Source: an uncultured Clostridia bacterium
Lineage (GTDB): Bacteria; Bacillota; Clostridia; Oscillospirales; Acutalibacteraceae
Assembly (NCBI GenBank): GCA_947165115.1
Contig: CAMUZD010000121.1
Location: forward strand, 1-5,703
Length of the DNA stretch: 5,703 nucleotides
Direction of reading: 5' to 3'
Shown here: positions 1-5,703 of the stretch, piece by piece
How the letters are laid out: every line of letters begins with the position of its first letter
Numbering within the stretch: the stretch's first letter is position 1
The notes under the pieces: generated by a model
Databases searched by the model: none
What the model was told of the DNA's origin: nothing
The model's input: the letters and a program-made list of their open reading frames with translations, nothing else
Position numbers and translations under genes: made by a program

Positions 1-185
1 TTCATTCTGTTAGTGCCCGCGCCGAGAACTCCGCGCAGACCTGCAGTGCCGAATTCGAGATTTCTGTAAAATCTGTCAAGGATTTCATCTTCGTTATCCG
101 AAACCGCCTCAAGCTCCGCGTGAAGATCGGCATCGCCTTCGGTGCCTTTGAGCCAGATTTCATAAAGTTCTTTTACATTATTCAT
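1..185 (-). CDS. pgcA: Phospho-sugar mutase (phosphoglucomutase/phosphomannomutase, PgcA type), N-terminal fragment
   Basis: The first 61 codons of a cytoplasmic alpha-D-phosphohexomutase are visible; the gene runs off the left edge. The start is ATG at 185-183, with an AAGGAGT ribosome site at 198-192, seven bases upstream. The diagnostic part is residues 43-61, read as LEFGTAGLRG followed by VLGAGTNRM. This corresponds to the conserved N-terminal substrate-loop region of Bacillus-type PgcA, where the equivalent stretch is FGTGG-R-GAGTNRMN. Family knowledge: these enzymes of roughly 570-580 residues interconvert hexose 1- and 6-phosphates through a phosphoserine, feeding glycogen, cell-wall or glycolipid precursor synthesis. 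The catalytic serine loop, metal site and sugar-specificity loop lie outside the window, so glucose versus mannose preference cannot be read. The gene has its own promoter (219-247) and need not be co-transcribed with the phosphoesterase behind it. The family call is firm; the gene symbol is by resemblance. Confidence 0.87.
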   Translation of the reverse strand, partial: MNNVKELYEIWLKGTEGDADLHAELEAVSDNEDEILDRFYRNLEFGTAGLRGVLGAGTNRM

Positions 186-208
186 CCCGTCACTCCTTGT
201 AAAATAAT

Positions 209-240
209 TCCACCCTCTATTATAAAATATAAAGGGTGGA
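209..240 (-). repeat. 8-bp perfect inverted repeat straddling the -10 box: candidate operator and/or intrinsic terminator
   Basis: TCCACCCT (240-233 on the minus strand) is matched by AGGGTGGA (216-209), with 16 AT-rich bases between the arms. One arm lies inside the promoter spacer and the other covers the expected transcription start, so a dimeric protein bound here would block RNA polymerase. In RNA coming from the phosphoesterase gene upstream, the same arms can pair (five G-C and three A-T pairs, plus three further pairs at 218-220 with 229-231). They are followed by AUUAUUUU, which is a modest intrinsic terminator. The two readings are not exclusive. The repeat itself is certain; its role is inferred. 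Confidence 0.6.
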
Positions 241-247
241 TTGTCAA
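219..247 (-). promoter_or_regulatory. Perfect consensus sigma-A promoter for the phospho-sugar mutase
   Basis: On the minus strand the -35 box TTGACA lies at 247-242 and the -10 box TATAAT at 224-219, separated by exactly 17 bases. Both hexamers match the consensus at all six positions. Transcription should begin near position 212, giving a leader of about 25 bases that carries the ribosome site and then the ATG at 185. A promoter this strong is usually either constitutive or held down by a repressor; the inverted repeat around its -10 box makes the second option worth considering. Confidence 0.85.
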
Positions 248-283
248 TTATTTAATATTGCGGGAAACCGTCAAAAGATAAAG

Positions 284-1477
284 TCAGACGAATAAATCAA
301 TAAGGACGGTTATCATGCTCCAGAAGAAATTTCCGATACCGAGTATGTATTTAAGATTCCCGAGATCTTTATAAGGCGTGTCAATCTGCTTTTCAAAATG
401 TGCGTTTCCGGTTCTTACGCTGCCCTCGTAGGTGAATATCTCGTTTTCGTAGTTTGTAACATCATTCTCGTCAAGCGTTATCAGGCGGTAACCGTAGGGA
501 CCCGGCTTCGCCATTTCAGAGCCGTAGTTGAATCCCATCTCAATTCCGTCATAGGTTCCGGTAAAGCCCTCGATATGCTGATGGCCGAAGTATGAGCCGA
601 TAACGTCTCCCTGCTCCTTCCACGCCTTGAATAAAGGAGTCGGTTCGCAGGGGGCGTAGGCGAAGAAGTTGTATCCCGCGGCCTTTTCGGGGTCGAGGCG
701 GTAGAATTTCATTCCCTTGGCTCTCGCGCCCTCGTCAAACGGGGAGCACTCAACGAAAAGATTTCCAACATCCGCCGGCTGGATGTGCTGGAATTCTATA
801 GCCGGTACGGGCTCTCCGCCGTTGCTTTCCCTGATTTCGGATGATTTTCTCTTATACCAGTCAATCTGGTCTTCGTTCATCCCGCTTTTGCCGGTATCCA
901 TTATCCAGAGATTGAATTTATCCGAGCCGTCGCTTCCTTTTATCTCAAGGTGATAGTCTATTCTGCCGCCCGCGTCGTCGCTCTCGTCAAATGTGAGCGA
1001 ATTCGAATAATTGTTATAAAGTTCGAGCCATTCTTCATTCGAAACTGCAACCTTGTAATCGTTGTTGCCCTGAACTATCGCAAACGGCACACCCGACGCC
1101 TCAAATATATCGAGCACCGCCTTTGCCGCAGTTCTGACATTCTCAAATGTTTTTTCCTTATCGATTTCTCCGTCCTTTTCGACCGCGACGCCTTCTCTGA
1201 AGGGCTCATCATCTATTCCGATATCGCCCGCGCGGCTGTCCTCAACCAGATCGCCGGTGAATACGATCAGATCGGGAGACGCTTCCTTTATTGCCTGCTC
1301 AACGAGATTGAGCATATCCGCGGCGGGATGGTGGTCATCCTGCGTATCGGAAAGCACTAAGATTCTGAATTTTCTGTCTTTGAATCTGAGCTCGTTTCCG
1401 CTTTCCTCCGAATGGGAAAACACCGTAAAACTCATAAGCATTACAGTCGCCGTAAGAATTGAAATAATCCTTTTCAT
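284..1477 (-). CDS. Secreted or membrane-attached calcineurin-like metallophosphoesterase (Dcr2/purple acid phosphatase-29-like)
   Basis: A 397-residue protein of the calcineurin-like phosphoesterase superfamily, probably hydrolysing phosphoesters outside the membrane; the substrate is unknown. The N-terminus is a signal peptide: MKR, a hydrophobic core over about residues 4-20, and a possible SHS cleavage site ending at residue 23. The metal-site motifs appear in order: SDTQ (D44, Q46), GDLVED (D76), GNND (N138), FQH (H231) and GHQH (H299, H301). The tail after GHQH (GTYDGI, then a glycine-rich stretch, then YGYRLITLDE) resembles the Dcr2/PAP29 subgroup. Residues about 375-397 are hydrophobic and could anchor the protein. 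Oddities: Gln replaces the usual His in D-x-H, and Asn replaces the catalytic His of GNH(D/E). The start is the ATG at 1477, with AGGAGG six bases upstream. A longer in-frame start at 1525 would lie upstream of the likely transcription start and is rejected. The superfamily is sure; the subgroup is likely. Confidence 0.85.
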   Translation of the reverse strand: MKRIISILTATVMLMSFTVFSHSEESGNELRFKDRKFRILVLSDTQDDHHPAADMLNLVEQAIKEASPDLIVFTGDLVEDSRAGDIGIDDEPFREGVAVEKDGEIDKEKTFENVRTAAKAVLDIFEASGVPFAIVQGNNDYKVAVSNEEWLELYNNYSNSLTFDESDDAGGRIDYHLEIKGSDGSDKFNLWIMDTGKSGMNEDQIDWYKRKSSEIRESNGGEPVPAIEFQHIQPADVGNLFVECSPFDEGARAKGMKFYRLDPEKAAGYNFFAYAPCEPTPLFKAWKEQGDVIGSYFGHQHIEGFTGTYDGIEMGFNYGSEMAKPGPYGYRLITLDENDVTNYENEIFTYEGSVRTGNAHFEKQIDTPYKDLGNLKYILGIGNFFWSMITVLIDLFV

Positions 1478-1483
1478 TTTCTG

Positions 1484-1489
1484 CCTCCT
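1484..1489 (-). promoter_or_regulatory. Ribosome binding site that fixes the phosphoesterase start
   Basis: AGGAGG (1489-1484 on the minus strand) sits six bases before the ATG at 1477. It decides for this start over the in-frame codon at 1525, which overlaps the promoter region and would place 16 polar residues before the signal peptide. Confidence 0.85.
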
Positions 1490-1513
1490 CTGTCCGTGTT
1501 TTTTAACAGAATC

Positions 1514-1542
1514 ATTATAATTCAAACCGTATTTTCAGTCAA
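1514..1542 (-). promoter_or_regulatory. Sigma-A promoter of the phosphoesterase gene
   Basis: On the minus strand, TTGACT (1542-1537) and TATAAT (1519-1514) are separated by 17 bases. Eleven of the twelve hexamer positions match consensus. Transcription should begin near 1507, leaving a leader of about 30 bases with the AGGAGG site. The -35 box is about 69 bases from that of the divergent ileS promoter, so the two promoters do not overlap. I see no shared inverted repeat between them. Confidence 0.8.
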
Positions 1543-1611
1543 GCGAAAATGCGCAAGTGATGTCATTAAATACTCAAACGCAGACGGTTACGGACCCGGC
1601 ACATAAAACAC

Positions 1612-1640
1612 TTGATTTTATAAATAATAATTGTTATAAT
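1612..1640 (+). promoter_or_regulatory. Sigma-A promoter of ileS with extended -10
   Basis: TTGATT (1612-1617) and TATAAT (1635-1640) are separated by 17 bases, and TGT directly before the -10 box supplies the extended -10 TGn element. Transcription should begin near 1647, giving a leader of about 59 bases. A weaker second -10-like sequence (TATAAA at 1658-1663) lies further down the AT-rich tract, but its -35 partner is poor. The leader is too short for a T-box riboswitch. Confidence 0.75.
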
Positions 1641-1691
1641 ATTTTGGATATTTTTATTATAAAGAAGCTATATGATTTGTAATTTGTTAAC

Positions 1692-1696
1692 GGAGG
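1692..1696 (+). promoter_or_regulatory. Ribosome binding site of ileS
   Basis: GGAGG lies nine bases upstream of the ATG at 1706. It supports this start, and the encoded N-terminus (MYKKVSANLDF) begins where type 2 isoleucyl-tRNA synthetases usually begin. Confidence 0.8.
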
Positions 1697-1705
1697 AATC
1701 TGTTT

Positions 1706-4700
1706 ATGTATAAGAAAGTTTCCGCAAATCTCGATTTTGTCCAGCGCGAGAAGGACGTGCTCGATTTCTGGAAGGCAAACGACATCTTCGAAAAGAGCAT
1801 GAAAATCCGCGAGGGCTGCCCGACCTATACCTTCTATGACGGCCCGCCGACCGCAAACGGCAAGCCGCATATCGGCCACGTGCTCACGAGAGTTATCAAG
1901 GATATGATTCCGAGATACCGTACGATGAAGGGCAATTTTGTTCCGCGTAAGGCGGGATGGGATACCCATGGCCTGCCCGTTGAACTCGAGGTTGAGAAGA
2001 TGCTCGGTATCAACGGCAAGGAGCAGATTGAGGAATACGGTCTTGAGCCGTTTATCAAATACTGCAAGGAGAGTGTCTGGAAATATAAGGGGATGTGGGA
2101 GGATTTCTCCGGCACCGTTGGTTTCTGGGCCGATATGGATAATCCCTATGTTACTTATCACAATGATTTCATCGAATCCGAGTGGTGGTCGCTCAAGCAG
2201 ATTTGGGAAAAAGGCCTGCTTTACAAGGGCTTCAAGATTGTTCCCTACTGCCCGCGCTGCGGCACTCCGCTCTCATCCCACGAAGTCGCTCAGGGTTATA
2301 AGCTTGTAAAAGAACGCTCAGCGGTTGTCCGTTTCAAAAAGAAGGATGCCGACGAATACTTCCTCGCTTGGACTACCACGCCCTGGACTCTGCCCTCAAA
2401 CCTTGCTCTGTGCGTAAATCCCGATGAGACTTATGTAAAGGTCAAGGCGGCGGACGGCTATACCTACTATATGGCGAAGGCGCTTCTCGATACTGTTCTC
2501 GGTAAGCTTGCAGATGAAGAAAACGGCGTGAAGGCCTATGAGATAATCGAGGAATACAAGGGCACCGACCTTGAATATATGGAATATGAGCCACTCTTTG
2601 AGTGCGCCGGCGTTTCTGCCGCGAAGCAGGGCAAAAAGGCTCATTTCATTACCGTTGACGATTATGTCACGATGACTGACGGTACCGGCATAGTCCATAT
2701 CGCTCCCGCATTCGGTGAAGACGACGCTAAGGTCGGCAGAAAATACGATCTGCCCTTCGTCCAGTTTGTTGACGGCAAGGGCAATATGACCGAAGAAACT
2801 CCTTATGCAGGCAAATTCGTCAAGGACGCGGATAAGGATGTCCTCATCGACCTCGATAAAGACGGCAAACTCTTTGACGCTCCGAAATTCGAGCACGAAT
2901 ATCCGCATTGCTGGCGCTGCGACACTCCGCTGATTTACTATGCCCGCGAGAGCTGGTTTATCAAGATGACAGCGGTCAGAGACAATCTTGTCAAGAATAA
3001 CGAGACCGTCAACTGGATTCCCCAGAGCATCGGCACCGGCAGATTCGGCGACTGGCTCAAGAATATTCAGGATTGGGGTATCTCCCGCAACCGTTACTGG
3101 GGCACTCCGCTCAATATCTGGGAATGCGAATGCGGCCACAGACACGCGATCGGCTCAATCGCCGAGCTCAAGGAACTCAGCGACAACTGCCCCGATGATA
3201 TCGAGCTTCACCGCCCGTATATCGATGCCGTCACAATCAAATGCGAAAAATGCGGCAAGGAAATGCACAGAGTTCCCGAGGTTATCGACTGCTGGTATGA
3301 TTCGGGCTCAATGCCCTTCGCTCAGCATCATTATCCGTTTGAGAATAAAGAACTCTTCGAACAGCAGTTCCCGGCTCAGTTCATTTCCGAAGCGGTTGAC
3401 CAGACCAGAGGATGGTTCTATTCGCTCATGGCGATTTCAACCCTTCTCTTTGATAAATCCCCCTATGAGAATGTCATCGTTCTCGGCCTCGTTCAGGATG
3501 AAAACGGCCAGAAGATGAGTAAATCCAAGGGCAATGCGGTTGACCCGTTTGACGCTCTGAAGAATCTCGGCGCGGATGCCATCCGCTGGTACTTCTATAC
3601 CAATTCAGCTCCCTGGCTTCCCAACAGGTTCCACGATAAGGCTGTTGTCGAGGGCCAGCGCAAATTCATGGGCACTCTCTGGAACACCTACGCTTTCTAT
3701 ATCCTCTATGCGGATATTGATAAATTCAATCCGAAGGAGCACACTCTCGATTACTCGAAGCTCGGCATAATGGACAGATGGCTTCTTTCAAGGCTCAATA
3801 CGCTTATCGGCACGGTCGACGGCTATCTCGATACCTATCAGATTCCCGAGGCGGGCAAGGCTCTCCAGACCTTTGTTGACGAGCTCTCCAACTGGTATGT
3901 CCGCCGCGGCAGAGAGAGATTCTGGAAACAGACCGGCGATGACGATAAAGTCAACGCCTATATGACTCTCTATACCGCGCTTGAAACCTTTATCAAGCTT
4001 GCAGCTCCGATGATTCCGTTCATCACAGAGGATATTTATCAGAATCTCGTGCGTACGGTTGATCCCGACGCTCCCGAGAGCATTCATCTCTGCGATTATC
4101 CCGTTGCTGACGAAAGTCTGATTGACAGGGACCTCGAGAATTATATGGACGAGGTTCTCAATGTTGTCGCGCTCGGCAGAGCAGCTAGAAACACCGCGAA
4201 TATCAAGAACAGACAGCCCCTCGGCAGAATGTTCGTCGGCGTTCCGCGCGAACTTCCCGCGGAATTCCTCAAGATAGTTGAAGAAGAGCTCAATATAAAG
4301 AGCGTGGAATTTGTTGATGATTCCTCATCGTACGTTTCATACTCCTTCAAGCCGCAGCTCAAGACGCTCGGTCCCAAATACGGCAAGCTTATCGGCGGTA
4401 TCCGTAATGCCCTTCAGTCGCTCGACGGCTCAAAGGCGAAAGCTCAGCTCGATTCCGAGGGCGCGATAACAATCAGCGTCGAGGGAACCGATATTTCTCT
4501 TGCTCCCGAGGACCTTCTTATCGAAACGGTCCAGAAAGAGGGCTTCATGGCTGAGAGCGACAGCGGCATAACTGTTGTCCTTGACACCAACCTCACTCCC
4601 GAACTCATCGAGGAGGGCTTCGTCAGAGAACTCACCTCCAAGATTCAGGATATGCGTAAGAAAGCGGGCTTTGAGGTCACCGATACCATCAAGGTATATT

Positions 4701-4861
4701 ATGACGGCAACGAAAAGATAGCCGGTATCCTCACCGCAAACAAAGAGGGCATCAGCAAAGATGTTCTTGCAACAGACATGATTGCGGGCAAAGGCGGCTC
4801 CTACTCCGTCGAGCTTGATATCAACGGTGAAAAAGTTACAATGGGCGTTGAAAAGAATTAA
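1706..4861 (+). CDS. ileS: Isoleucyl-tRNA synthetase, type 2 (eukaryote-like)
   Basis: A complete 1051-residue cytoplasmic class I synthetase that activates isoleucine with ATP, charges tRNA-Ile, and edits mischarged valine. Signature motifs are intact: HIGH at 55-58 (within PHIGHV), GWDTHG at 84-89, and KMSKS at 603-607. The CP1 editing domain, about residues 200-410, shows the threonine-rich TTTPWT (223-228) and DGTGIVH (325-331). Cysteine pairs that look like zinc sites lie at C182/C185, C402/C405, C474/C476 and C513/C516. The helical anticodon-binding domain begins near WLLSRL, about residue 690, and is followed by the C-terminal domain typical of the type 2 form. Type 2 is indicated by the CPRCGTPLSSHE block, by the length above 1000, and by the lack of the C-terminal zinc finger of type 1 enzymes. 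Type 2 enzymes are known for low mupirocin sensitivity. The gene is monocistronic: its own promoter lies at 1612-1640 and a strong terminator follows the TAA. Confidence 0.98.
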   Translation: MYKKVSANLDFVQREKDVLDFWKANDIFEKSMKIREGCPTYTFYDGPPTANGKPHIGHVLTRVIKDMIPRYRTMKGNFVPRKAGWDTHGLPVELEVEKMLGINGKEQIEEYGLEPFIKYCKESVWKYKGMWEDFSGTVGFWADMDNPYVTYHNDFIESEWWSLKQIWEKGLLYKGFKIVPYCPRCGTPLSSHEVAQGYKLVKERSAVVRFKKKDADEYFLAWTTTPWTLPSNLALCVNPDETYVKVKAADGYTYYMAKALLDTVLGKLADEENGVKAYEIIEEYKGTDLEYMEYEPLFECAGVSAAKQGKKAHFITVDDYVTMTDGTGIVHIAPAFGEDDAKVGRKYDLPFVQFVDGKGNMTEETPYAGKFVKDADKDVLIDLDKDGKLFDAPKFEHEYPHCWRCDTPLIYYARESWFIKMTAVRDNLVKNNETVNWIPQSIGTGRFGDWLKNIQDWGISRNRYWGTPLNIWECECGHRHAIGSIAELKELSDNCPDDIELHRPYIDAVTIKCEKCGKEMHRVPEVIDCWYDSGSMPFAQHHYPFENKELFEQQFPAQFISEAVDQTRGWFYSLMAISTLLFDKSPYENVIVLGLVQDENGQKMSKSKGNAVDPFDALKNLGADAIRWYFYTNSAPWLPNRFHDKAVVEGQRKFMGTLWNTYAFYILYADIDKFNPKEHTLDYSKLGIMDRWLLSRLNTLIGTVDGYLDTYQIPEAGKALQTFVDELSNWYVRRGRERFWKQTGDDDKVNAYMTLYTALETFIKLAAPMIPFITEDIYQNLVRTVDPDAPESIHLCDYPVADESLIDRDLENYMDEVLNVVALGRAARNTANIKNRQPLGRMFVGVPRELPAEFLKIVEEELNIKSVEFVDDSSSYVSYSFKPQLKTLGPKYGKLIGGIRNALQSLDGSKAKAQLDSEGAITISVEGTDISLAPEDLLIETVQKEGFMAESDSGITVVLDTNLTPELIEEGFVRELTSKIQDMRKKAGFEVTDTIKVYYDGNEKIAGILTANKEGISKDVLATDMIAGKGGSYSVELDINGEKVTMGVEKN

Positions 4862-4874
4862 GACTTTCGATAAC

Positions 4875-4908
4875 AAAAACTCCCGCAGGAAGTTCCTGCG
4901 GGAGTTTT
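4875..4908. terminator. Bidirectional intrinsic terminator between convergent ileS and sufBD
   Basis: Two perfectly complementary 16-base arms (4876-4891 and 4893-4908) flank a single G at 4892. As RNA, the stem is the GC-rich core CTCCCGCAGG paired with CCTGCGGGAG, with a loop of about five bases. Read on the plus strand it ends in TTTT, 14 bases after the ileS stop. Read on the minus strand it ends in five Ts, 11 bases after the TAA of the SufBD gene. It should therefore stop transcription from both convergent genes. Confidence 0.93.
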
Positions 4909-4919
4909 CATATATACGG

Positions 4920-5703
4920 TTATTTGAGGAATCCGTTTATTATCTGCTCTTCGGCTTCCTGCTCGGTCAGGCCGAGAGTCATGAGCTTAATCAGCTGTTC
5001 GCCGGCGATTTTTCCTATTGCCGCCTCGTGAACGAGCTGGGCATCAACGCTGTTTGCCTCGAGCGAGGGAACTGCGAGGATTCTGCCGTTATCCATAATA
5101 ATCGAATCGCATTCGGTGTGTCCGCTGCATTCCGCGTTGCCGATAACACAGAGATCGAGCTTCTGGAAGCTGCTGTCGCGCGCTACGGAGCGGGAAACAA
5201 CATCCGCGCTCGAACCGTCTTCGGCAAGGGTTACTTTATAAATGCTCTCCGCTGTCTGCACGCCGTGAGTCATCAGGCGCTCGCGGACTATTAGCTTGGC
5301 ATCTTTCTTAAGCTCTGCCACGGTTGTGCGGCGGGTTGAGTCAACGCCCTTTATCTGCACCATTTCCATCTCCATGGTGCTACCTTCTTCAAGGTATACC
5401 TCGGTTACGGGGTTGAGAATTCTCTTGCCGTCGCCGTCGCCCGAGCCGTAATGCTTTTCAACATAGCGGACCTTTGAATTCTTGCCGATGAAGAAGCGGT
5501 GGACGCCGTCATGCTGGCTGTCCTGTTTGCCGCAGTTGTCAATTCCGCAACCGGCCACGATAAGCACATCGCAGTTTTCGCCGACATAGAAATCGTTGTA
5601 AACCGTCTCTTTGAGACCGCTCTCGCTTAGCACAACGGGGATATGAACGCTTTCTTTGACCGTGTTATCCTTGATTTTTATATCAATACCGCTGACATCT
5701 GTC
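4920..5703 (-). CDS. SufB/SufD-family Fe-S cluster assembly protein, C-terminal part
   Basis: The frame is open from its TAA (4922-4920) to the right edge, so about 261 C-terminal residues are seen and the true start lies outside. A GTG at 5633 is an internal codon: the frame continues upstream, reading TDVSGIDIKI and onward. Family knowledge: SufB and SufD are beta-helix scaffolds that, with the ATPase SufC, build and hand over Fe-S clusters in the cytoplasm. Visible hallmarks are the repetitive beta-strand body, TECDSIIMD with a cysteine codon at 5111-5109 in the region of the essential SufB cysteine, and the C-terminal core HEAAIGKIAGEQL followed by INGFL. An earlier segment has GCGIDNCG (cysteine codons at 5549-5547 and 5534-5532), then HDGVHRFF and VEKHYG, as in the short, single-scaffold SufBD proteins of clostridia and methanogens (about 310 residues). 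A sufC gene is expected just upstream, beyond the window. SufB versus SufD cannot be settled from the fragment. Confidence 0.92.
   Translation of the reverse strand, partial: TDVSGIDIKIKDNTVKESVHIPVVLSESGLKETVYNDFYVGENCDVLIVAGCGIDNCGKQDSQHDGVHRFFIGKNSKVRYVEKHYGSGDGDGKRILNPVTEVYLEEGSTMEMEMVQIKGVDSTRRTTVAELKKDAKLIVRERLMTHGVQTAESIYKVTLAEDGSSADVVSRSVARDSSFQKLDLCVIGNAECSGHTECDSIIMDNGRILAVPSLEANSVDAQLVHEAAIGKIAGEQLIKLMTLGLTEQEAEEQIINGFLK

Noticed and set aside
233..240. AGGGTGGA on the plus strand resembles the start of the conserved T-box sequence.
   Set aside because: Only the first seven or eight bases fit, the following ACCGCG is absent, and no plus-strand gene lies downstream. It is simply one arm of the inverted repeat.
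1478..1525. A 16-codon N-terminal extension of the phosphoesterase, starting at 1525.
   Set aside because: It overlaps the promoter region (the -10 box is at 1519-1514), has no good ribosome site, and would put charged residues before an otherwise normal signal peptide.
1543..1611. A possible shared operator or small RNA between the divergent promoters.
   Set aside because: No inverted repeat longer than a few bases, no terminator and no additional promoter could be found in this stretch.
2396..3145. A 249-codon open frame antisense to ileS.
   Set aside because: It lies wholly inside a well-conserved gene, has no recognisable motif, and arises from the codon bias of ileS. The other overlapping frames in ileS, the phosphoesterase and the SufBD gene are rejected for the same reason.
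5631..5633. GTG as the start of the SufBD-family gene.
   Set aside because: The frame stays open to the window edge and the upstream residues continue the SufBD family sequence, so this codon is an internal valine.

Overview
The window looks like chromosomal DNA from a Gram-positive anaerobe of the class Clostridia, possibly an Oscillospirales/Ruminococcaceae-type gut bacterium (inference). The reasons are strong AGGAGG-type ribosome sites, near-consensus sigma-A promoters with 17-base spacers in AT-rich gaps, a type 2 (eukaryote-like) isoleucyl-tRNA synthetase, a short SufB/SufD-family protein, and a PgcA-like phosphohexomutase. There is no insertion sequence, phage gene, CRISPR array or RNA gene. 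It reads as ordinary core genome.

Layout from left to right. (1) Positions 1-185, minus strand: the first 61 codons of a phospho-sugar mutase (PgcA-type), continuing past the left edge. (2) Positions 186-283: a compact control region with a perfect TTGACA-17-TATAAT promoter for the mutase. It is threaded through an 8-bp inverted repeat that could be an operator, or the terminator of the gene behind it. (3) Positions 284-1477, minus strand: a secreted or membrane-attached calcineurin-like phosphoesterase with a signal peptide, a C-terminal hydrophobic segment and two unusual active-site substitutions. (4) Positions 1478-1705: a divergent intergenic region of 228 bases, the longest gene-free stretch, with one strong promoter for each direction and no T-box leader. 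(5) Positions 1706-4861, plus strand: complete ileS, type 2. (6) Positions 4862-4919: a perfect palindrome that acts as a two-way terminator between convergent genes. (7) Positions 4920-5703, minus strand: the C-terminal part of a SufB/SufD-family Fe-S cluster assembly protein, whose start lies beyond the right edge.

The four genes do not form one pathway. They are separate housekeeping units (sugar-phosphate metabolism, extracytoplasmic phosphoester hydrolysis, translation, Fe-S cluster assembly), each with its own visible signals. I found no convincing new multi-gene system. The points most worth a second look are the promoter interleaved with a palindrome at 209-247, the altered catalytic residues of the phosphoesterase, the T-box-less type 2 ileS, and the short cysteine-containing SufBD protein.
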